A stretch of 64,000 bases of DNA from Clostridia bacterium (GTDB taxonomy: Bacteria > Bacillota > Clostridia > Christensenellales > Borkfalkiaceae), in contig JAGAKN010000006.1 in the NCBI GenBank assembly GCA_017625565.1, positions 16,154 through 80,153 of the forward strand, given 5' to 3'. A model generated the notes under the pieces. It was not told the origin of the DNA, ran no database searches, and saw only the letters and a list, made by a program, of their open reading frames with translations. Below are positions 57,776 through 64,000 of this stretch, in pieces (position 1 is the first letter of the stretch; each line of letters starts with the position of its first letter). Both the position numbers and the translations under genes were made by a program.

Positions 57776-58492
57776 TTGAAAACGGAAGGAAGAAACGCGG
57801 TTATCGAACTGCTGAAAACGGATAAAAATATTGATAAACTATTGTTGGAAAAGGGCGCGCAAGGCTCGATTTCTATGATTTTCGCGGAAGCGAGAAAGAA
57901 AAATATCCGCGTGCAATTCGTGGACAAGCAGGTGTTGGATAAAGAGAGCGAAACCCGTCGGCATCAAGGGGTAATCGCGTATACGACTGATTACGAATAT
58001 TACGATTTGGATGATATTATCGCGGAGAAGAAAAACGAAAAAGGCGGGTTTGTCGTGCTTTGCGACGGGATCGAAGACGTACACAATTTGGGTAGTATTT
58101 TGCGCGTGGCGGAATGCGCAGGCGCGGACGGGGTAGTCATTCCAAAATCGGGTAGCGCGTCCGTGACGGAGAGTGTCATTCGCATTTCGGCAGGCGCTGC
58201 GGAACATATCAAGGTGGCGAAAGTGCCCAACTTGAACCAAGCGGTGGAAAAACTGCAAAAATCGGGGTATTGGGTATACGCTTTGGAAGCAGGTGGAGAA
58301 GATATTTACAAGGAAAAATTCGACGGGAACGTTGCGCTGATCGTCGGGGGCGAAGATAGCGGAGTAAAACGTTTGACCAAGGAAAAGAGCGATAAAATTT
58401 TATCCATTCCCTTGCAGGGAAAAGTCAATTCGTTAAACGCGTCGGTTGCGCTCGGGATAGCGGCATACGAAGTGGTGCGAAACCGCTTATAA
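57776..58492 (+). CDS. rlmB: RlmB/TrmH-family rRNA 2'-O-methyltransferase
   Basis: 238 residues from a TTG at 57776 behind AAGGGAG. An N-terminal substrate-binding domain starts with EGRNAVIELLKTDKNIDKLL. The SPOUT domain has LCDGIEDVHNLGSILRVAEC near residue 93 (N and R of motif 1), VALIVGGEDSGVKRL near 183 and IPLQGKVNSLNASVALGIAA near 208, which form the knot that binds SAM. It methylates a guanosine ribose in 23S rRNA. sigH follows after 10 bases. Confidence 0.93.
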   Translation: MKTEGRNAVIELLKTDKNIDKLLLEKGAQGSISMIFAEARKKNIRVQFVDKQVLDKESETRRHQGVIAYTTDYEYYDLDDIIAEKKNEKGGFVVLCDGIEDVHNLGSILRVAECAGADGVVIPKSGSASVTESVIRISAGAAEHIKVAKVPNLNQAVEKLQKSGYWVYALEAGGEDIYKEKFDGNVALIVGGEDSGVKRLTKEKSDKILSIPLQGKVNSLNASVALGIAAYEVVRNRL

Positions 58493-58502
58493 GGGAACGG
58501 GA

Positions 58503-59072
58503 ATGACGGAAATAAAGAAGACGGATGAAGAACTCGTCGCGCTTGCGCAGGCGGGGGACAAACAAGCCACGGACGAGCTGTTTTCACGGCATTTCGGGTT
58601 GGTGCGGTATTGCGCGCGTGGCTTTTTCCTGATCGGCGCGGAAACGGAAGACTTGATCCAGGAAGGCATGCTCGGGCTTTATCACGCCATCGGCGATTAT
58701 AGAAAACGGGAAAAGGGCAGGAATTTTAAAAATTTTGCCTACCTTTGCATTTCACGGCGGATTTTCGACGCGGTAAAGACGTTTACGCGCAAGAAAAATT
58801 TGTCTTTGAACGACTCCGTTTTTCTGGAAGAGCACGAATGGATTTCTCGGGATTTTAACCCCGAAGACTTGCTAGTAATCGAAGACGAGCGTCGGGAACT
58901 CAAACAAAAAATGAGCCGTGTTTTGTCTGATTTCGAGTTTAAGGTAATGGCGATGTATATCGACGGGATGAGTAGCGCGGAGATTTGCGAAACGTGCAAA
59001 AAACCGTTCAAGAGCGTAGATAACGCAATTCAGCGTAGCAAACGAAAATTGCAACAAATATTCAAAAAATAA
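58503..59072 (+). CDS. sigH: Sigma-70 family factor SigH (Spo0H-like)
   Basis: 189 residues. Region 2 has LVRYCARGFFLIGAETEDLI then QEGMLGLYHAIGDYR, and region 4 ends VMAMYIDGMSSAEICETCKK then VDNAIQRSKRKLQQIFKK, the SigH wording. Position directly after rlmB is conserved for sigH. It directs early-stationary-phase and sporulation-entry genes. Together with cwlD and spoVAC/AD it supports an endospore-forming ancestry. Confidence 0.93.
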   Translation: MTEIKKTDEELVALAQAGDKQATDELFSRHFGLVRYCARGFFLIGAETEDLIQEGMLGLYHAIGDYRKREKGRNFKNFAYLCISRRIFDAVKTFTRKKNLSLNDSVFLEEHEWISRDFNPEDLLVIEDERRELKQKMSRVLSDFEFKVMAMYIDGMSSAEICETCKKPFKSVDNAIQRSKRKLQQIFKK

Positions 59073-59085
59073 TTTGGAGAAAAGT

Positions 59086-60759
59086 ATGGCGTATTTGGCG
59101 TTATACCGTATGTTCCGCCCAACGAGTTTAAACGACGTCGTTCGACAAGAACATATCGTGACGGTATTAAAAAATCAAATAGCAACGGGCAAAATCGGGC
59201 ATGCATATTTGTTCTGCGGTCCGCGCGGTACGGGGAAAACGAGTATCGCGAAAATTTTCGCGTCGGCAATCAACTGCGAAACCCCGAACGACGGCTCGCC
59301 TTGCGGAAAATGCGCGCGTTGTCGGGCGCTTAGTGATCCGTCTAATTTAGACATTACAGAAATAGACGCGGCGTCGAACAACGGCGTTAACGAAATGCGT
59401 GATTTGCGCGAAAGCGTACAATATCCCCCCGTGGCAGGGAAATATAAAGTGTATATTATCGACGAAGTGCATATGCTTTCGGCAGGCGCGTTTAACGCGC
59501 TACTCAAGACGTTGGAAGAACCGCCTGCGCACGCCGTATTCATTTTGGCGACGACGGAATCGCAAAAGATCCCGGCGACTATTTTATCGCGGTGTATGCG
59601 TTTTGATTTTAAATTAATCCCCCAAGCGGATTTGGAAGAACGCTTGCAATACGTATTCGATCAAATCGGCAAAAAGTACGATGCGGAAGCGGTTTCGGCG
59701 ATCGCTCGCGCAGGGGCAGGTAGCGTACGGGATATGCTCTCGTTGGCTGATACCTGCGTTTCGTACACGACGGGGAAATTGACGTACGCGGACGTGACGA
59801 CGGTGCTCGGAAACGCCGATTTTTCTGCGATTGCAAGCCTTTGCACAGAGATTTTGCAAGGGAACGCCGGCGGAGCGTTCGAACGGACGGAGAGCTTTCT
59901 TTCCGCAGGGAAAAGCGTGGGAATGCTCCTGAAAGACGTCTTAAACTTCTTAAATGCTTGCGCGGTTGCAAAAACTTGTCGGGACGGGAAAAACATTTTG
60001 TCTTTGCCAGATTCCGTCTATAACGAAATATTGTCGGTGGCAAACGCTACGGACGGACATAGATTGTTGCGCGTGACGGAAATTTTCGCAGGCGTGGAAA
60101 CGGATTTGCGATATTCCACGTCCCCCAGGATTTTATTTGAAACCGCCGTGTTAAAAGCGAGTATGCCGTCGTGTGATTACGATATCGAAAGCTTACTCTC
60201 GCGGATTACGGCGCTTGAGCAACAACTTGCAAACGGCGTAGTCGTCGCACCCGTTGAAAAACCTGTTGTGAAAGAAACGCCGGCTTTGGAAGAACCCGAA
60301 GTAGAGATCCTTCCGCCGGCATTAGAACCACCCCCCGAAGAAGATTTCGGCGGAATGATGCTTGGGGATTTTGCGCCCAAAGCGGAAGAAGTCGCTCCGC
60401 CCCCGCCCCCGACGAAGCCTGCCAAACTCGCGCCTAAGGGGGATGCGAAGGGCACGTTCGGGCTGTTTATGCGTACGATTCGGAAGATCGCAAAGAGCGG
60501 TGTTTTGCTTACCCTTTGTATGGATTTAGACAGCGCGTACGACGGGGATACTTTCGTCTTGTCGACGGAGAGTGATACGGTGTTCCGTTCGTTGACGAAA
60601 GACGCGCATTTGTCGCTGATCGGGCAAGCCTTGCAAGAAATCGGGGTTCAGGACGGCGAGTATGATATTCGACTGCGCGCAAAGCAATCGGATTCCTTTG
60701 AAAAGAGCTTGAAAGAACTCAAGGAAACGTTCGCAGGCGTACCTGTGGAAGTAAAATAA
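59086..60759 (+). CDS. dnaX: DNA polymerase III subunits gamma/tau
   Basis: 557 residues from the ATG at 59086, 6 bases after GGAG. YLALYRMFRPTSLNDVVRQE starts the clamp-loader ATPase. The P loop is CGPRGTGKTSIAK, the zinc site C-E-T...C-G-K-C-A-R-C near residues 64-78, and Walker B VYIIDEVHMLSAG near 122; sensor 1 is ILATTESQKIP. A proline/glutamate-rich linker from ~400 precedes a C-terminal domain. It loads the sliding clamp onto DNA. No obvious internal frameshift site was noted for making gamma. ybaB and recR follow. Confidence 0.95.
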   Translation: MAYLALYRMFRPTSLNDVVRQEHIVTVLKNQIATGKIGHAYLFCGPRGTGKTSIAKIFASAINCETPNDGSPCGKCARCRALSDPSNLDITEIDAASNNGVNEMRDLRESVQYPPVAGKYKVYIIDEVHMLSAGAFNALLKTLEEPPAHAVFILATTESQKIPATILSRCMRFDFKLIPQADLEERLQYVFDQIGKKYDAEAVSAIARAGAGSVRDMLSLADTCVSYTTGKLTYADVTTVLGNADFSAIASLCTEILQGNAGGAFERTESFLSAGKSVGMLLKDVLNFLNACAVAKTCRDGKNILSLPDSVYNEILSVANATDGHRLLRVTEIFAGVETDLRYSTSPRILFETAVLKASMPSCDYDIESLLSRITALEQQLANGVVVAPVEKPVVKETPALEEPEVEILPPALEPPPEEDFGGMMLGDFAPKAEEVAPPPPPTKPAKLAPKGDAKGTFGLFMRTIRKIAKSGVLLTLCMDLDSAYDGDTFVLSTESDTVFRSLTKDAHLSLIGQALQEIGVQDGEYDIRLRAKQSDSFEKSLKELKETFAGVPVEVK

Positions 60760-60800
60760 GTAAAATTTTGGAGAACCTATTTAAGGAAAAGGAGTAGAAT

Positions 60801-61133
60801 ATGGCAAACTTTAAAGCAGGAAACAACAACATGCAAAACTTGATGCGTCAAGCGCAAAAAATGCAAGAAGAAATGGAAAAGACTGCGGAACTTTTAGACG
60901 ATTGGGAAATCGTCGGCACGGCGGCGAGCGAAGCGGTCGTTGTCTATATGAACGCGAAAAAGATTATCAACGGGATCGAGTTGGACGAAAGCATCGTCGA
61001 TCCGACGGACGTGGAAATGCTTGAAGATTTGATTATGGCGGCGATCAACGACGGCTATGCGAAAGCTGACAAAGTCTACGAAGAAAAAATGGGTAGATAC
61101 GGCGATATGGGCGCGTTGGGGGGAATGATCTAA
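60801..61133 (+). CDS. ybaB: YbaB/EbfC-family nucleoid-associated protein
   Basis: 110 residues. The N-terminal NMQNLMRQAQKMQEEMEKTA helix, the central strand GTAASEAVVVYMNAKKIING and the late MLEDLIMAAINDGYAKADKV are the standard YbaB dimer fold. It binds DNA with little sequence preference. It is placed between dnaX and recR as in most bacteria. Ribosome site AAGGAG. In other species its C-terminus is usually methionine-rich; here it ends YGDMGALGGMI. Confidence 0.95.
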   Translation: MANFKAGNNNMQNLMRQAQKMQEEMEKTAELLDDWEIVGTAASEAVVVYMNAKKIINGIELDESIVDPTDVEMLEDLIMAAINDGYAKADKVYEEKMGRYGDMGALGGMI

Positions 61134-61136
61134 CCG

Positions 61137-61730
61137 ATGGAGATTTTTATCGAACCGATCGGGAAGCTCGTCAACGAGTTTTCAAAACTCCCGGGCGTTG
61201 GAAAAAAGACGGCGCAACGCTACGCCTATAAAATTATCGATATGCCCGAAGCCGAAGCGCGCGCGTTTGCGGACGCAATTTTGGGCGTAAAAAAGAAAGT
61301 GAAATACTGCAAGGTTTGCGGAAACTTTACCGAGGAAGAAGTCTGCGGGATTTGTCGCGTTCGCGAACCGAGCGCAATTTGCGTCGTCAAAGAACCTAAA
61401 GACGTCGTAGCGATTGAGAAATTGCACGAATTTAAGGGCGTTTACCACGTATTGCACGGGGTAATCGATCCCCTGTCGGGCGTTGGTCCGAACGATATAC
61501 GCTTGCGGGAGTTGTTGGCTCGATTGCAAGACGGAAAGGTAAAGGAAGTGATCGTGGCAACGAATCCCGACGTTTCGGGGGACGCAACCGCGATGTATAT
61601 AGCAAAACTCGTAAAACCGTTTGATATCACTGTCACGCGTTTGGCGCATGGGATTCCCATCGGTAGCGAGATTGAGTACACGGACGAAGTGACGTTGACG
61701 CGTGCGTTCGTGGAACGAAATAAAATGTAA
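61137..61730 (+). CDS. recR: Recombination protein RecR
   Basis: 197 residues. A helix-hairpin-helix near the start ([20 protein letters not shown]) is followed by a four-cysteine zinc finger ([16 protein letters not shown] near residue 57). The Toprim domain reads [20 protein letters not shown], with [20 protein letters not shown] near 137. With RecF and RecO it loads RecA at gaps. It starts 3 bases after ybaB, so translational coupling replaces a good ribosome site. Confidence 0.96.
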   Translation: MEIFIEPIGKLVNEFSKLPGVGKKTAQRYAYKIIDMPEAEARAFADAILGVKKKVKYCKVCGNFTEEEVCGICRVREPSAICVVKEPKDVVAIEKLHEFKGVYHVLHGVIDPLSGVGPNDIRLRELLARLQDGKVKEVIVATNPDVSGDATAMYIAKLVKPFDITVTRLAHGIPIGSEIEYTDEVTLTRAFVERNKM

Positions 61731-61740
61731 GGAGAGTGTT

Positions 61741-62727
61741 ATGAAAGTATCTGTATTAGGTTGTGGGCGTTGGGGCTCGTTTATTGCTTGGTATCTTTGT
61801 AATCACGGACACGACGTATACTCGTGGGGGCCGGAAGAAGACTATTCGTATAAAATTCTAAAGGAAACGGGTAAAAATGAATACGTGGCGTTAGATGAGC
61901 GTATTCACTTGACGTGTGATTTGCAAGAAGCCGTGGAACATGCGGAAACGATTATCATTTCCATTTCTTCGCAGGGTTTGCGTGGGTTTATCAAGCGTAT
62001 TCAAGCGTACGACGTTTCGGACAAGAATTTCGTGCTTTGCATGAAAGGGATTGAAGTGGAAACGGGTTGCAGGCTGTCCGAGGTTTTGACGGAGAGTGGG
62101 ATTGATCCGCAAAAAATTGCCGTATGGGTAGGGCCTGGGCATATCCAAGCGTTTACACAAGGCATTCCTAACTGTATGGTAATCGATTCTGCGAATGCGG
62201 AGTTAAAATATCGGCTTGCCGATGCATTCCGTAGCGATTTGATCCGTTTTTATTACGGCGAAGATCTGATCGGCACGGAAATTGGCGCGGCGGCGAAAAA
62301 CGTCATGGGGATTGTTGCAGGGGTTTTGGACGGTTGCGGTTTCGCGTCGTTGAAAGGCTCTTTGATGTCGCGTGGCGCAAGAGAGGTGGCAAGGCTCATC
62401 AAGGCGATGGGCGGAAACGAACTCTCCGCGTACGGGCTTGCGCATCTAGGTGATTACGAAGCAACGCTGTTTAGCGAATTCTCGCATAACCGTATGTATG
62501 GGGAAATGCTCGTGAAAGAAGCCAAGTTTGCAAAGCTTGCGGAAGGCGTGCCGACGTCGGCGGCGATGAAAGCCTTGGGCGAAAAATACGGCGTGGATTT
62601 ACCGATTACGAATGCCGTTTACGAGATTTGTTATCAGGAAAGCTCGACACCCTATCGCGTGCGTTGTCAAGAAATGCTTTCGAAAATGTTCGCGCGTGAT
62701 CCGAAGTCGGAATTTTACAGTGAATAG
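61741..62727 (+). CDS. gpsA: NAD(P)-dependent glycerol-3-phosphate dehydrogenase
   Basis: 328 residues from the ATG at 61741 behind TAAGGAGAG. The N-terminal VSVLGCGRWGSFIAWYLCNH is the Rossmann loop (usually G-A-G-x-W-G). CMKGIEVETGCRLSEVL near residue 101, GPGHIQAF near 134 and EIGAAAKNVMGIVAGVLDGC near 180, with the catalytic lysine, are family blocks. Several consensus positions are changed, for example A-A-A for the usual G-A-L before K-N, so it is a divergent member. It reduces dihydroxyacetone phosphate to glycerol-3-phosphate for phospholipid and, here, CDP-glycerol synthesis. Confidence 0.87.
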   Translation: MKVSVLGCGRWGSFIAWYLCNHGHDVYSWGPEEDYSYKILKETGKNEYVALDERIHLTCDLQEAVEHAETIIISISSQGLRGFIKRIQAYDVSDKNFVLCMKGIEVETGCRLSEVLTESGIDPQKIAVWVGPGHIQAFTQGIPNCMVIDSANAELKYRLADAFRSDLIRFYYGEDLIGTEIGAAAKNVMGIVAGVLDGCGFASLKGSLMSRGAREVARLIKAMGGNELSAYGLAHLGDYEATLFSEFSHNRMYGEMLVKEAKFAKLAEGVPTSAAMKALGEKYGVDLPITNAVYEICYQESSTPYRVRCQEMLSKMFARDPKSEFYSE

Positions 62728-62742
62728 GCGGAAAGAAAGTTT

Positions 62743-62777
62743 CCCCCGTCCGAGTTTTCTCGGACGGGGGATTTTTT
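62743..62777 (+). terminator. Terminator after gpsA
   Basis: A perfect 12-base stem (CCCCCGTCCGAG / CTCGGACGGGGG) with a TTTT loop, followed by ATTTTTT. Confidence 0.9.
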
Positions 62778-62820
62778 ATGTTCGCGCATAAAAGCCAAAG
62801 AAATTCGGCAAAGTAATGAT

Positions 62821-62937
62821 ATGAAAAGGACAAAAAGCTTTGATGGAGAAATGCGTACCCGCGACGAACGGGAAACTTTGTTTTTGGGAGTAAAATCGGG
62901 CGAAAAGAAAGAAAAAACGGGGGCAGGTATGCGATGA
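62821..62937 (+). CDS. Possible 38-residue leader ORF coupled to spoVAC
   Basis: An ATG at 62821 opens 38 charged codons (SFDGEMRTRDERETLFLGVK near the middle), and the stop overlaps the spoVAC start by ATGA. The ribosome site is weak. The overlap favours translation, but such a short frame can occur by chance. Confidence 0.3.
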   Translation: MKRTKSFDGEMRTRDERETLFLGVKSGEKKEKTGAGMR

Positions 62938-63386
62938 CGGGTAGAAATCGACAAAATTACAACGAAAATTATTTGGCGTACGTCAACTCGTTCGATCCCC
63001 CGACGAAACATTTTAAGAACTGTTTTCGGGCGTTTTTAGTCGGTGGCTTTATTTGCTGTATCGGGCAGTTTTTTCGGGAAATTTTTGAAAGAGCCGTAGG
63101 ATTGCACGGCGACGAATTATCCGCGGCGGTTAGCGTGGTTTTGATCTTTTTGGGCGTTGTGTTGACGGGGTTTGGCGTATACGATCGTATCGGTAGAAAC
63201 GCAGGCGCGGGCTCGATTGTGCCGATTACGGGCTTTGCAAACAGCGTCGCGTCGCCTGCCATCGAATTCAAGACGGAAGGCGTCGTGTACGGTTTGGCGG
63301 CGAAAATGTTCATCGTCGCTGGTCCGATTATCGTGTTCGGGGTGTTGGCGGGGACGCTCGTCGGGATTTTGTATTTGTTTTTGTAA
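62934..63386 (+). CDS. spoVAC: Stage V sporulation protein AC
   Basis: 150 residues. YVNSFDPPTKHFKNCFRAFL, IGRNAGAGSIVPITGFANSV and the following SPAIEFKTEGVVYGLAAKMF are the conserved blocks of SpoVAC. About four membrane segments are visible. In endospore formers SpoVA proteins form the channel that imports dipicolinic acid into the forespore, with AC as a mechanosensitive pore. It is followed 9 bases later by spoVAD, as in the spoVA operon. The start is the ATG at 62934 behind GGGGGCAGG. Confidence 0.92.
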   Translation: MTGRNRQNYNENYLAYVNSFDPPTKHFKNCFRAFLVGGFICCIGQFFREIFERAVGLHGDELSAAVSVVLIFLGVVLTGFGVYDRIGRNAGAGSIVPITGFANSVASPAIEFKTEGVVYGLAAKMFIVAGPIIVFGVLAGTLVGILYLFL

Positions 63387-63395
63387 GGGGAAGCT

Positions 63396-64000
63396 ATGCA
63401 AACGATTTTTTTTGAAAACCAACCCAGAATTATCGCAACGGGCACGATCGCAGGCCCGAAAGAATGCGCTGGCGTCGTTGGAAAACACGTAGACAAAACG
63501 CTCTCCGACGATACGTTCGGCGAGAGTACGTATGAAAAAGCGGAGTGTAAAATGCTCTCTTACGCCATTTCTCGAGCAATCGAAAACGCGGGCGAGAGAG
63601 AAGAGAACGTGGATATGCTCATCTCGGGGGATTTGCTCAATCAAATCATTTCCGCATCTTTTGCCGCACGAGATTTCGAGTTCCCGTTTTTGGGGGTATA
63701 CGGTGCGTGCTCGACGATGGCGGAGAGTTTGGGGCTTGGGGCGTCGCTTATCAACGCGGGCTACGTAAAGCGCGTGGTTGCGGCTACCGGCAGTCATTTT
63801 TCGAGCGCGGAACGACAATACCGTTATCCGTTAGAGTTAGGCAATACCCGTCCACCGCAGTCGCAATGGACGGTGACGGGCGCAGGCGCGACGTTCTTGG
63901 CGGAGCGTGGTGGAAGGGTGGCAATTACTTCGGCGACGTTTGGGAAAGTGGTAGATTTCGGGGTGACGGACGTGAACAATATGGGCGCGGCGATGGCGCC
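63396..64000 (+). CDS. spoVAD: Stage V sporulation protein AD, 3' end outside window
   Basis: The first 201 residues are present. The thiolase-like fold of SpoVAD is clear: IIATGTIAGPKECAGVVGKH near residue 11, LISGDLLNQIISASFAARDF near 75, FLGVYGACSTMAESLGLGAS near 97 (cysteine at the thiolase nucleophile position) and WTVTGAGATFLAE near 155. SpoVAD binds dipicolinic acid on its way into the spore core. The ribosome site is AAGGGGAAG. The gene runs off the end of the window; spoVAE would be expected next. Confidence 0.92.
   Translation, partial: MQTIFFENQPRIIATGTIAGPKECAGVVGKHVDKTLSDDTFGESTYEKAECKMLSYAISRAIENAGEREENVDMLISGDLLNQIISASFAARDFEFPFLGVYGACSTMAESLGLGASLINAGYVKRVVAATGSHFSSAERQYRYPLELGNTRPPQSQWTVTGAGATFLAERGGRVAITSATFGKVVDFGVTDVNNMGAAMA

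Overview
The window reads as chromosome of a low-to-mid GC, Gram-positive-type anaerobe of the Clostridia, probably an uncultured gut lineage. The evidence is AGGAGG-type ribosome sites, TTGACA/TATAAT promoters, the sporulation-linked genes sigH, cwlD, spoVAC and spoVAD, the order nadD/yqeK-rsfS and rlmB-sigH-dnaX-ybaB-recR, and strictly anaerobic glycyl-radical chemistry. I cannot assign a genus from sequence alone.

1-16 kb is a surface-polysaccharide locus on the + strand: two LicD-type transferases (one cut by the window edge, one frameshifted), glycosyltransferases, a pyruvyl-transferase-like protein paired with an F420-hydrogenase-beta-like Fe-S protein, a Wzy-type polymerase, a Wzx flippase, a TagD-like cytidylyltransferase and CapE/CapF for an L-FucNAc-type nucleotide sugar. 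Up to about 12.4 kb it is visibly more AT-rich than the rest and carries broken genes and gene remnants, as expected for a recombining capsule locus. 16-18.4 kb holds an ECF sigma factor, its membrane anti-sigma factor and a lipoprotein that looks like a paralogue of the anti-sigma outer domain.

18.4-36.7 kb is the centre of interest: a DeoR-type regulator divergent from a long operon for a glycyl-radical-enzyme microcompartment (GRM). Rhamnulokinase and a class II aldolase would split L-rhamnose or L-fucose into dihydroxyacetone phosphate and lactaldehyde. A glycyl-radical diol dehydratase makes propionaldehyde from 1,2-propanediol, and PduP-, PduL-, Zn-alcohol-dehydrogenase-, PduS- and acetate-kinase-like enzymes turn this into propanol, propionate and ATP. 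Shell genes are four BMC-H, one EutS/PduU-type, one PduT-type BMC-T and one EutN-type BMC-P. The operon ends with EutP/PduV, a ParA/McdA-like ATPase and an 86-residue lysine-rich protein that may be its partner. This would be a positioning system for a catabolic microcompartment and is the best candidate here for something little described.

36.7-45 kb is ordinary chromosome: uppP, a cold-shock protein, galK, a CCA-type nucleotidyltransferase, a lipid kinase, a PAS-SpoIIE phosphatase, an 8-TM protein and a ROK glucokinase. 45.0-45.5 kb has one intact tRNA-Arg(ACG) surrounded by partial direct and inverted copies of itself. 45.7-64 kb holds a HAD phosphatase, a lipoprotein, rpsF-ssb-rpsR, a large membrane-anchored repeat protein, a phosphoribosyltransferase, recX, birA, a NadD-YqeK fusion with rsfS, cwlD, mrnC, rlmB, sigH, dnaX, ybaB, recR, gpsA, spoVAC and the 5' part of spoVAD.
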